Source: Streptomyces leeuwenhoekii (GTDB lineage: Bacteria; Actinomycetota; Actinomycetes; Streptomycetales; Streptomycetaceae). Taken from it: a DNA stretch of 64,000 nucleotides. The stretch spans positions 1,984,001 to 2,048,000 of the forward strand of contig NZ_LN831790.1 of NCBI RefSeq assembly GCF_001013905.1, given 5' to 3'. The notes below the pieces were generated by a model. That model was not told where the DNA came from, made no database searches, and saw only the letters and a program-made list of their open reading frames with translations. Positions 57,282 through 64,000 of this stretch are shown here, in pieces. Every line of letters begins with the position of its first letter. Position 1 is the first letter of the stretch. The position numbers were made by a program, and so were the translations under genes.

Positions 57282-59273
57282 TTGAGCGATCACCAGGCCC
57301 TGAGAGAGACCGGCAGGACCGGTCGAGACCGCGCGCCCGCCCGGAAGGCCGCGGTCGCGCCGCGTGAGCGGCCCGCGGGACTGCTCGCCCTTCAGGCCGC
57401 GGCCGGGAACGCCGCCGTCGTCCAGAGGCTGCGCCGGGCCGGGCACCTCGACGGCCGGGACCAGGACCCGCACGGCCCCGGACAGGGCGAACAGGCGGCA
57501 CCCGCCGTACAGCGCTCCACCGTGCACGACGTGCTGCGGGCGCCCGGCAGGCCGCTGGACGAGACGACCCGGGCCGACATGGAGGCCCGCCTGGGGGCGG
57601 ACTTCTCCGACGTCCGTGTCCACACCGACGCCGCCGCCAGGGCTTCCGCCGCCGAGATCGGCGCCCGGGCCTACACCTCGGGCAATCACGTCGTCCTCGG
57701 TGCCGGGGGCGGTGACGCGCACACCCTCGCCCACGAACTCACCCACGTCATCCAGCAGCGGCGGGGCCCCGTCGCCGGCACCGACCACGGCGGTGGGTTC
57801 AGGGTCTCCGATCCCTCGGACCGTTTCGAACGCGATGCCGAGGCGACCGCGCGCCGGGTTCTGTCGGGACCGTCCCCGTCGCACGGGCCGTCTCCGTCGC
57901 ACGGGCAGGAGACGACCGCCGGCCCGGCGTCCGGGGCGCCGGTGCAGCGCGCGGCGGCGAGCGGGTCCGGCCTTCCGGTGATCCAGCGGTGGACGGACGG
58001 CACCATGTCGGGCGACGACCCGGTGTTCCAGGCGGACAACGGGCGTGCCGGGAGCGTGGAGGTGCACAACCTGCACGGACGACCGCTGGGCGCGGCCGCC
58101 AACTCCCCCTCCGTCGAGCCGGTCGGCTGGGCCCAGCTCAGGCAGGAGGGCTACACCAAGATGGCACCAGGGGGTGAGAAGCCGGTCGGCGCGCCCTACC
58201 GTGCCGTGCGCATGCACCTGTTCAACGGGCGGCTCGGCGGCCCCGGTCACAATGTGCTGAACCTCGCTCCCGGCCCGGGAAAGCTCAACTCCCAGATGTC
58301 GGCGCAGGCCGAGGACCCGGCGAAACTCCTGGTGGAGCTGGGCCACAAGGTGTGGCTGAGGACCACGGTCCGCTACCAGGACAACAACACCAACGGGGCC
58401 AACTTCGCGTCGGTCGTCCCGAACCACATCACGATGGAATGGGGCGTCGAGGGCGATCCGGCCTCCGCCCGGCAATGGTCCTCCTCGATCAACCTGCCCG
58501 TCGACCCCCTCAGCGCCGCTCAGGTCGCCGTGTACAGCACCTATGCCGGCACGGCCGGTCAGCTGGTCCAGGAGATGGGGGCGGCGAACGTCAGCGACCA
58601 GATGCGCGCCCAGGTGCTCGGGCTCGTACCGAACGACCAGCTCAAGCTGGCGTTGCTGAACAACTTCCCCGCTCTCTACCGAGGTGCGGAGGGCGCCGAC
58701 CAGGCCCGTTACATCATGCTGTACCCGACCGCGGCGGACCGGGTGGCGTTCCTGGGGCGCGTGGGCGTCACCGCGCAGGAGCTCTTCCCGCAGGCTCTCC
58801 AGCCGCTGTACCGGGCCGGGGCCCAGGCGGCGGCCGAGGGCGTGTTCCGCGCCTGGGGCCTGAGCGACGACGAACAACGGCAGATGGTCTTCCACTACGG
58901 GGAGGAACTGCTCCAGGCCATCGGCATGGCCGGCGTAGAACTGGTCGAGCGCCTGGGCGACAGGGGATACGCACTCGTCAAGTACTACTCCGAGCCCGAT
59001 CAGATGATCCTTCTCGACACCCTGGAGAGCCGGGGCACGCTCGGCGCGCTGCTGCAGTCCGCGAACTCGCCGGCCGTGCGCAACGCGTTGCTGGACCAGT
59101 GGGCCGTGCACCGGGGCAACGCCTCCTCGGACGCCAAGACGAGATTCATCGACGCGACCGGCATCGGCCAGGCGCACAAGACGGCGTACCGGAACTGGCG
59201 CAACAGCCAGGACAGGTCCATCGAATACCGGGACAACCGTCCCAGGCGGGCGGCCGCCGGTGCCAACCGGTGA
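57282..59273 (+). CDS. DUF4157 protein with nuclease-like segment, candidate eCIS effector
   Basis: A 663-residue protein. A basic, Pro/Ala-rich leader with 'LLALQAAAGNAAVVQRL' is followed by the DUF4157 domain (about 80-160) with the metalloprotease-like motif HELTH (151-155). That domain is widespread in cargo proteins linked to contractile injection systems. Further on, VRMHLFNGRLGGPGHNVLNL (about 309-328) resembles the active segment of a toxin-type DNA/RNA nuclease family. The remaining ~230 residues are helical and unassigned. The TTG at 57282 has AGGAG six bases upstream; GTG 57264 lies inside a small hairpin without a ribosome site. It is followed after 19 bp by a SUKH-type gene and faces the baseplate genes. 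Confidence 0.8.
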   Translation: MSDHQALRETGRTGRDRAPARKAAVAPRERPAGLLALQAAAGNAAVVQRLRRAGHLDGRDQDPHGPGQGEQAAPAVQRSTVHDVLRAPGRPLDETTRADMEARLGADFSDVRVHTDAAARASAAEIGARAYTSGNHVVLGAGGGDAHTLAHELTHVIQQRRGPVAGTDHGGGFRVSDPSDRFERDAEATARRVLSGPSPSHGPSPSHGQETTAGPASGAPVQRAAASGSGLPVIQRWTDGTMSGDDPVFQADNGRAGSVEVHNLHGRPLGAAANSPSVEPVGWAQLRQEGYTKMAPGGEKPVGAPYRAVRMHLFNGRLGGPGHNVLNLAPGPGKLNSQMSAQAEDPAKLLVELGHKVWLRTTVRYQDNNTNGANFASVVPNHITMEWGVEGDPASARQWSSSINLPVDPLSAAQVAVYSTYAGTAGQLVQEMGAANVSDQMRAQVLGLVPNDQLKLALLNNFPALYRGAEGADQARYIMLYPTAADRVAFLGRVGVTAQELFPQALQPLYRAGAQAAAEGVFRAWGLSDDEQRQMVFHYGEELLQAIGMAGVELVERLGDRGYALVKYYSEPDQMILLDTLESRGTLGALLQSANSPAVRNALLDQWAVHRGNASSDAKTRFIDATGIGQAHKTAYRNWRNSQDRSIEYRDNRPRRAAAGANR

Positions 59274-59292
59274 CGACAGGACAGGAGCACGC

Positions 59293-59922
59293 ATGACGGC
59301 CGGTTACCGGCGGCGGATCGCCGAACGCGTGGCGCGCTTGGGCGCCACACCCGGGTTCTCGGTGCGCGCCTACGAGGTCGCGCCGCCCGTCACGGACGCC
59401 GAGCTGGCCTCGGTCACCGCCTCCGCACAGGGGCGTCTTCCGGTCGGGGTGGCCGAGTTCTACGGCGAGCTGAACGGGTTCCGTCTGGAGTGGGAGTACA
59501 CCGCCCCCGAAGGCGGCGGGCCCCCCACGGACTTCGGCTCGGTCAATGTCCGGCCCCTCGCGGACGTCTTCGCGGAGGGGCTGGGCGACACCTGGTACGA
59601 CGACTTCGAGGGCGGCGACCGCTTCCGGGCGGTCAAGCCCTTCGACGTCTACGCGCCCGAAGCATGCGCGGCCTTCCTCCAGGAGCCCGGCGGCGCTCCC
59701 CGGGACGACGTCCACTTCCACTACTTCGGCGAGTCCCTGAGCCCGCTGCACCTCACCTTCCCCCAGTACCTGGAAGGTGCCCTCGCCTCCTGCGGCTACG
59801 TCGACTGGCGCATGGCGCTCACCCCCGACGATCCGGGACTGCCCGCGGCCCGGCGGACCCTGGAGCGCATGCGGGCGATCATCCCCGGGTTCGACGGGCT
59901 GCCCCGGCCCGGTTCCGCGTAG
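59293..59922 (+). CDS. SMI1/KNR4 (SUKH) family protein, probable immunity factor
   Basis: A 209-residue cytoplasmic protein of the SUKH superfamily. The early 'TDAELASVTASAQGRLPVGVAEFYGELNGFRLEW' region (in pieces) is the typical SMI1/KNR4 start: an inclination toward a peptide backbone site after a Leu-Pro turn. SUKH proteins commonly neutralise nuclease toxins. Here the gene follows the DUF4157 nuclease-like gene after 19 bp, with AGGAG before ATG 59293. The pairing suggests immunity to that protein. Function as immunity is inferred from position and family. Confidence 0.82.
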   Translation: MTAGYRRRIAERVARLGATPGFSVRAYEVAPPVTDAELASVTASAQGRLPVGVAEFYGELNGFRLEWEYTAPEGGGPPTDFGSVNVRPLADVFAEGLGDTWYDDFEGGDRFRAVKPFDVYAPEACAAFLQEPGGAPRDDVHFHYFGESLSPLHLTFPQYLEGALASCGYVDWRMALTPDDPGLPAARRTLERMRAIIPGFDGLPRPGSA

Positions 59923-59947
59923 GCCGCCGGCGACCCGGGGGTGGACG

Positions 59948-59987
59948 GTGGCGACCTGGAGCCCGGGAGCGGGCTCCAGGTCGCCAC
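59948..59987. terminator. Perfect 18-bp hairpin between convergent operons
   Basis: GTGGCGACCTGGAGCCCG (59948-59965) pairs without mismatch with CGGGCTCCAGGTCGCCAC (59970-59987), loop GGAG. It lies between the stop codons of the SUKH gene and the zinc-ribbon gene and can serve both strands. Confidence 0.88.
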
Positions 59988-59999
59988 GCCGGTCGCGGG

Positions 60000-61490
60000 T
60001 CAGGAGCGCTGGAAGAACTCCACCTCCGCCAGGGCCAGATGACGGCCCGGGGCGAGACCCGTGGGCGAACGCAGCACCAGACGCACCGTCTTCACGTCGC
60101 TGATGCCGGTGGGAACCGGCTGCGGACCGGGCTTGTCACCGAGGGTCAGCTTCTTGGTGTGCCGTGTGCCGTCCTGGGTGGTCACCTCCAGCTCCAGCTC
60201 CAGCGCGCGAGCCTGGCGGGCGTAGGGCTGGGCGGACGCGGACGCGCCGTTGGTGATGAGGAGGTCCACCAGCCGGAACGGCCTGCGGAAGGTGTACGTC
60301 ACCGAGGCACCCTCGGCGGAGGCGCCCCAGTAGCGGTTGCTCAGCCCGTCGGTGGTGTTCCGCGCCGGGTGCCCGGGGACCTCGTCGCTCGCCTCCACGC
60401 TCACCGGCGTGATCGGCTTGGGCTTGCCCAGCTTGTCCCGGGTGTCCTCGATCAGGGCACGCCCGGCCGGCAGCAGCAGGAAACCTCCCGCGCACAGGGC
60501 CGCCACCACGGCCAGGATCACCAGGAGCCGGGCCACCCGGCCGGAGCTCGCGCGCGCCCGGCGGCGGAACGGCCACACGGTGCGCCACCACGGCAGGGGC
60601 GGGGGCTTCTCCTCGGGGTTCAGCACGGCGGCGCACCGCCGGCAGAACCGGCGGCCGGGCGGATTGGGCGTACCGCAGGCGGGACACGGCGTCCCCGCGA
60701 CGTCGTCCGGCACGGCCACCGGCCGCACCGTCGGGCGTGGCGCCACCGGTCTGCCCGGGCGCACGGGCAGCACCGGACCCGGCGCCGACGCGTCGGCGGC
60801 GGGCGCCGAGGGTGGGCGGGGCGCGGGGTCGGACCGGGCGTCGCCGGGTGCGGCCGGGGTGACCGGGGCGACCGGAGCCGGGGGCTGCCCGGGGGGAGGG
60901 GCCGAGGACCGAGCCGGGCCGGGGGCCGGGCGCTCCCCCCGACCGGGCCGGCCGAGGGCCGGGGGCGTGCGCCTGCGGGCACGGCCGGTCTCCCGTCGTG
61001 CCGAGGCCGGGGCCTCCGGTTCCGGTCCCGCCGCCCGCTCCGGCTCCGTCTCCCGCTCCGGCCCCGCCGCCCGCTCCGACTCCGGCTGCGTTTCCGCATC
61101 GGTCCCCGGGGCCGTGTCCCCGGCGGAGTCCGGCCCGGCGGGGGCGGACCCGCGCCGGGCCGGTGGCCGCGCGGAGGCGCCCGGGGCGGCAGCGCTCTCC
61201 CCGGTCCGCCTCGCGCTCTCCGCGGCCTCCGGGGGCGGGCTTGGGGCCGGAGCGGCGTCCGGGGCCGGGACGGCCGCCGGGGTCGGGACGCTGCCCGCGG
61301 CCGCGGCACCCCGTGGCACCGGGCCGGTGACCGGGGCGGGGTCGCTGTCCGCGGCCGGGTCGGCCGGTGGCTCCGCGGCCCTCCCCGGCGCCGCGGCGGC
61401 ACTCTCCGACCAGCCCAGATAGGCTCCGCAGTTGCCGCAGAAGTCGTCCTGCGGGTCGTTGGACGCCCCGCAGGCGGGACACGCGCGCAT
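60000..61490 (-). CDS. Zinc-ribbon protein with membrane helix and C-terminal glycan-binding-like domain, in an eCIS operon
   Basis: A 496-residue protein. Two zinc ribbons are visible: CPACGASNDPQDDFCGNCG at the N-terminus and CPACGTPNPPGRRFCRRC near residue 262. They are separated by about 230 residues of Pro/Ala/Glu-rich sequence. One membrane helix (LLVILAVVAALCAGGFLLL, about 318) precedes a C-terminal beta-sandwich of about 130 residues, beginning 'VSVEASDEVPGHPARNTTDG', resembling discoidin or NADase-type glycan-binding domains. It is the last visible gene of the baseplate operon, starting 4 bp after tail protein I. It might anchor the injection apparatus at the membrane, an inference. 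ATG 61490 is the natural start. Confidence 0.8.
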   Translation of the reverse strand: MRACPACGASNDPQDDFCGNCGAYLGWSESAAAAPGRAAEPPADPAADSDPAPVTGPVPRGAAAAGSVPTPAAVPAPDAAPAPSPPPEAAESARRTGESAAAPGASARPPARRGSAPAGPDSAGDTAPGTDAETQPESERAAGPERETEPERAAGPEPEAPASARRETGRARRRTPPALGRPGRGERPAPGPARSSAPPPGQPPAPVAPVTPAAPGDARSDPAPRPPSAPAADASAPGPVLPVRPGRPVAPRPTVRPVAVPDDVAGTPCPACGTPNPPGRRFCRRCAAVLNPEEKPPPLPWWRTVWPFRRRARASSGRVARLLVILAVVAALCAGGFLLLPAGRALIEDTRDKLGKPKPITPVSVEASDEVPGHPARNTTDGLSNRYWGASAEGASVTYTFRRPFRLVDLLITNGASASAQPYARQARALELELEVTTQDGTRHTKKLTLGDKPGPQPVPTGISDVKTVRLVLRSPTGLAPGRHLALAEVEFFQRS

Positions 61491-61494
61491 GACG

Positions 61495-62058
61495 TCACCT
61501 CCCTTCGCCGGCGGGCGGGCCGGGCAGGATCTCCACCCGGCAGACGGTGTGCACCGGGCACATGGCCCGGACGATCTCCCGGACCCGGTCCGGGTCGATC
61601 CGCTCCTCGCGGCCCGGCCACACCCGGACCAGGACCTCGGCGGCGGGCGCGGGCGGCAGCTCGGCACCGGGGGTGCCGGACCAGAGGGCCCCGCCGTCCC
61701 CGGTCACCTCGGCGTGCGCGCCGAGCGCCAGCCCGAGCGCCTCGACCAGTCCGCGCCGCGTGCCGCGCCACCGGTGCAGTTCCACCGCGCGGACGACGGC
61801 CTCGCGGCGTACCTCCATGGGCCACGCCCGGTCGTCGGTGGCGCCGACCCAGGACGCCAGCCAGGCCAGGAAGTCGGCCGGGGCCAGCCGGGGATCGAGG
61901 TAGGCGGGCAGGTTGTCGAGGGTGGAGAACACCGGAGCGAGGACGGTGTCGAGTCCGGCGGTGAACCGCTGGGCGAGGTCGTCCTCGGCGTAGAGGGCGG
62001 GCAGTTGCCCGCCGATCGGGTACCGGCTGGGAAGCCCGGGTACGGCGGCACGGCTCAT
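61495..62058 (-). CDS. Phage tail protein I-like baseplate protein
   Basis: A 187-residue protein of the gpI/tail_P2_I-like family found in eCIS clusters. Characteristic segments include 'LPALYAEDDLAQRFTAGLD', 'LPAYLDPRLAPADFLAWLASWVG' (in pieces) and 'LHRWRGTRRGLVEALGL'. It sits in the baseplate and connects to baseplate J. Its ATG (62058) overlaps the stop of the baseplate J gene by 4 bp (ATGA), and the zinc-ribbon gene begins 4 bp after its end, so all three are one operon. Confidence 0.88.
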   Translation of the reverse strand: MSRAAVPGLPSRYPIGGQLPALYAEDDLAQRFTAGLDTVLAPVFSTLDNLPAYLDPRLAPADFLAWLASWVGATDDRAWPMEVRREAVVRAVELHRWRGTRRGLVEALGLALGAHAEVTGDGGALWSGTPGAELPPAPAAEVLVRVWPGREERIDPDRVREIVRAMCPVHTVCRVEILPGPPAGEGR

Positions 62059-64000
62059 CCCCGGTCCTCCGGCCCGGCGGCCGTGACGACCACCTGGTGC
62101 TGGTAGGAGAAGACCAGCGCGCCCGCACCCACGTCGATGCGGTCCGACGGAGCGCCGCGCCGCCCGGTGATCGGGTCGGCGGGGAAGAGCCGGATCTCCT
62201 CCACCAGCGCGTCCCCGGTGGCGCGTTGCACCACGCCGAACACCTCCCCGTACTGCACCGGCCGCCCGAACGGCCACCCGGTGCCCTCCGGGCCGCCGCG
62301 CAGCGGATCGAGGTAGCCGAACAGGGCGGCGAGCGCCGCCTCGCGCACCCGGTCGGCGTCGCCCGGCGCCGTCGTGAGGCGGGCCACCACCGTGACGCCC
62401 TGGTAGACCGGCGGCTCCACCACGAGGCGGGTGCCGATCAGGCGCCGCTCGTCCAGGCAGGAGGTGATCGCCTGGAGCACCCGGTCCGAGGGGATGAGCT
62501 GCTCGAAGCGGAGCCGGTCGCCCTCGTCGGGCACCGCGTCCGGCACCACCAGGACCCGTACCGCGCCGGGGCCGTCCGCGGCGGGCAGGCAGCGGACCCG
62601 GCGCACCGAGGGCGCCGCCTGGCGGCTGAGGATCTCGTAGTCCTCGGCGGTCACCGCGCGCTCCTGCATCCGCAGCGCCTCCGGGGCGCGCAGCTTGGCG
62701 TTGGCGACGGTTTCGCCGGCCACGCCGCCGCGCGCCGCCTCCCGGTTGGTGACCCGGGCGACGTACGGGACGGAGCTGCGCAGCACGGAGATGGCGCCGC
62801 GGGCGACATTGCCCGCGGGGCCGCCGCCGGTGCGGTAGCGGGCCACCCGCACCTGGGCGCCCTTGGGCGGCACCGCGCCGCACTGCCGCAGGGTGCCGTC
62901 CGGCTCGCGCAGCGCCGGGGGAAAGGCGAACTCCCCGGTGGTGGCGTCCACCCGGACGTGCCGGTCGGCGGGCCCGGAGCGGCCGAAGTGCTCCACCACG
63001 TCCCAGCGCTGCCACCCTTCGGCCGAGGAGACCTCCACCACGGGGGGCGCGCCGTCGAGGAGGACGGGCGGGCGGCCGACCCGGAACGTCTGGCCCGCGA
63101 CCCCCTCGGAGGTGCCGAGCGGCACGTCGGTCACGGTCACCGCGTGCTCGGCGCACATGGTGCCGCCCACGGTGAACACCGACGCCTCGCGCACCGTCGG
63201 GGACTCCGAGTAGAACGGCTGGCCGGGCTCGGGTTCGGTGACGCGGCAGCGCAGCCAGCCGGCCCGGGTCCCGCCGATGACGGACGCGCGGTGCCCGGCC
63301 GGTACGTACACGATGACCTCGCCCGGCCGGTTCAGTCCGCCGGTGGTGTCCGGGCCCGTCTCGCACACCTGCCAGCCGCTGCCGTGCCACGCCTCCCACA
63401 CGAGCGGGGGCTGGCGGGGGTCCACGCCGACGCCCTCCACCCGGCTGTCCAGCCGGACCGCGACGATGCACCGCGGCACGGCGGTGGGCAGGCCGAACAG
63501 CAGCGCGTCGCCCGGCTCCGGCGCCGCCTGGAAGCAGGGGATGTCGCGGCCCTCGGCGAGCGTGCGGGTCCGGTCGGTCTGCTCGCCGGCCCGGGGAGCG
63601 GTCACCAGCCGCGTCAACTCGCTGGGCGCGATGTGCAGTTCGTCCGTGGTGGTGAACACCACGGCGTCGTCGGTCTCGCCGCGCGTGGTGGTCACCTCGG
63701 TGCCCGCGGGCAGGACGACGGTGTCGGGCTGCGGCGCCGACAGCCAGAAGTCGACGTCGGCCGAGGCGGCGGCCGGCGGGAACAGGCGGATGCCCAGCAG
63801 GTCGAGGAAGGCGGTGTAGTTCTTGTCCGGCACCCGGTTCAGCCGGTACAGCAGTTGGTCCACGAGGTAGGCGAAGGTCTCGATCAGCGTGACGCCCGGG
63901 TCGGAGACGTTGTGGTCGGTCCACTCCGGTGCGCGCTGCTGGACGTACCGCTTGGCCTCGTCGACGAGTTCCTGGAACCGCCGGTCGTCCAGGTTGGGGG
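62055..64000 (-). CDS. Putative baseplate assembly protein (gpJ-like), 5' end beyond window
   Basis: A protein of at least 648 residues related to phage baseplate J proteins of contractile injection systems. Reading in from the window edge it shows PNLDDRRFQELVDEAKRYV, then 'PEWTDHNVSDPGVTLIETFA' and 'VDQLLYRLNRVPDKNY', the conserved start region of these proteins. The usual 'ARVTNREAARGG' and 'VTAEDYE' segments lie further on. It forms the wedge of the baseplate. The start codon lies upstream of the window. It overlaps tail protein I by 4 bp. Confidence 0.9.
   Translation of the reverse strand, partial: PNLDDRRFQELVDEAKRYVQQRAPEWTDHNVSDPGVTLIETFAYLVDQLLYRLNRVPDKNYTAFLDLLGIRLFPPAAASADVDFWLSAPQPDTVVLPAGTEVTTTRGETDDAVVFTTTDELHIAPSELTRLVTAPRAGEQTDRTRTLAEGRDIPCFQAAPEPGDALLFGLPTAVPRCIVAVRLDSRVEGVGVDPRQPPLVWEAWHGSGWQVCETGPDTTGGLNRPGEVIVYVPAGHRASVIGGTRAGWLRCRVTEPEPGQPFYSESPTVREASVFTVGGTMCAEHAVTVTDVPLGTSEGVAGQTFRVGRPPVLLDGAPPVVEVSSAEGWQRWDVVEHFGRSGPADRHVRVDATTGEFAFPPALREPDGTLRQCGAVPPKGAQVRVARYRTGGGPAGNVARGAISVLRSSVPYVARVTNREAARGGVAGETVANAKLRAPEALRMQERAVTAEDYEILSRQAAPSVRRVRCLPAADGPGAVRVLVVPDAVPDEGDRLRFEQLIPSDRVLQAITSCLDERRLIGTRLVVEPPVYQGVTVVARLTTAPGDADRVREAALAALFGYLDPLRGGPEGTGWPFGRPVQYGEVFGVVQRATGDALVEEIRLFPADPITGRRGAPSDRIDVGAGALVFSYQHQVVVTAAGPEDRG

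Overview
The window is about 70% G+C or more, has strongly GC-biased third codon positions, many GTG starts and very few AT-rich stretches, and carries typical Streptomyces genes: geosmin synthase, the DUF6230/DUF6114 pair, a streptomycin-type APH and HemQ. It is almost certainly a Streptomyces chromosome. From memory the order of the first ~40 kb resembles the SCO604x-607x region of S. coelicolor; this was not checked.

Layout. 1-4.6 kb: 3' part of a geosmin synthase gene, an ARMT1/DUF89-like protein, a secreted protein, then the DUF6230-DUF6114 pair. 4.6-8.2 kb: a minus-strand OpuC-type osmoprotectant ABC operon (ATPase, two permeases, binding lipoprotein) with 4-bp overlaps. 8.4-13.2 kb: msrB and murC, a conserved actinobacterial protein, a RibD-like reductase, zapE. 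13.3-16.1 kb: a small secreted protein, a beta-carbonic anhydrase and a SulP transporter that overlap by 4 bp. 16.1-23 kb: SPFH protein, PhoX-like phosphatase, FAD/Rieske oxidoreductase, polysaccharide deacetylase lipoprotein, small zinc-ribbon protein, PTH2-like protein and an APH(3'')-type kinase.

23.4-30.8 kb is a giant secreted RHS polymorphic toxin (about 2,309 residues) with an Ala/Arg/Lys-rich stalk, a HINT domain and a short unassigned toxin tip. A probable immunity gene overlaps its stop codon. 31-37 kb holds a small unknown gene with a duplicated 3' end, a NACHT ATPase whose membrane half is in another frame, a DUF692 (MNIO) enzyme and a TIGR04222-type membrane protein. 37-50 kb is mostly housekeeping: a secreted peptidase, hemY-hemQ, a DUF4349 lipoprotein, a CoA-disulfide-reductase-like enzyme, a rhomboid protease, an Na+/alanine symporter with a CRP-like site upstream, a PucR regulator, and an NfeD-like/flotillin pair. 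50-57 kb has an RCK-type ion channel protein, a secreted protein, an IS5-type relic, a divergent MFS/MarR pair and a DUF2690 protein.

57-64 kb is the edge of a phage-tail-like (extracellular contractile injection, eCIS) cluster: baseplate J (cut by the window end), tail protein I and a zinc-ribbon/glycan-binding-like protein on the minus strand. Facing them is a DUF4157 effector candidate with a nuclease-like segment, followed by a SUKH/SMI1 protein that may be its immunity factor. The window therefore ends in, and centres on, two likely toxin-delivery loci (RHS and eCIS) set in an ordinary Streptomyces core region.
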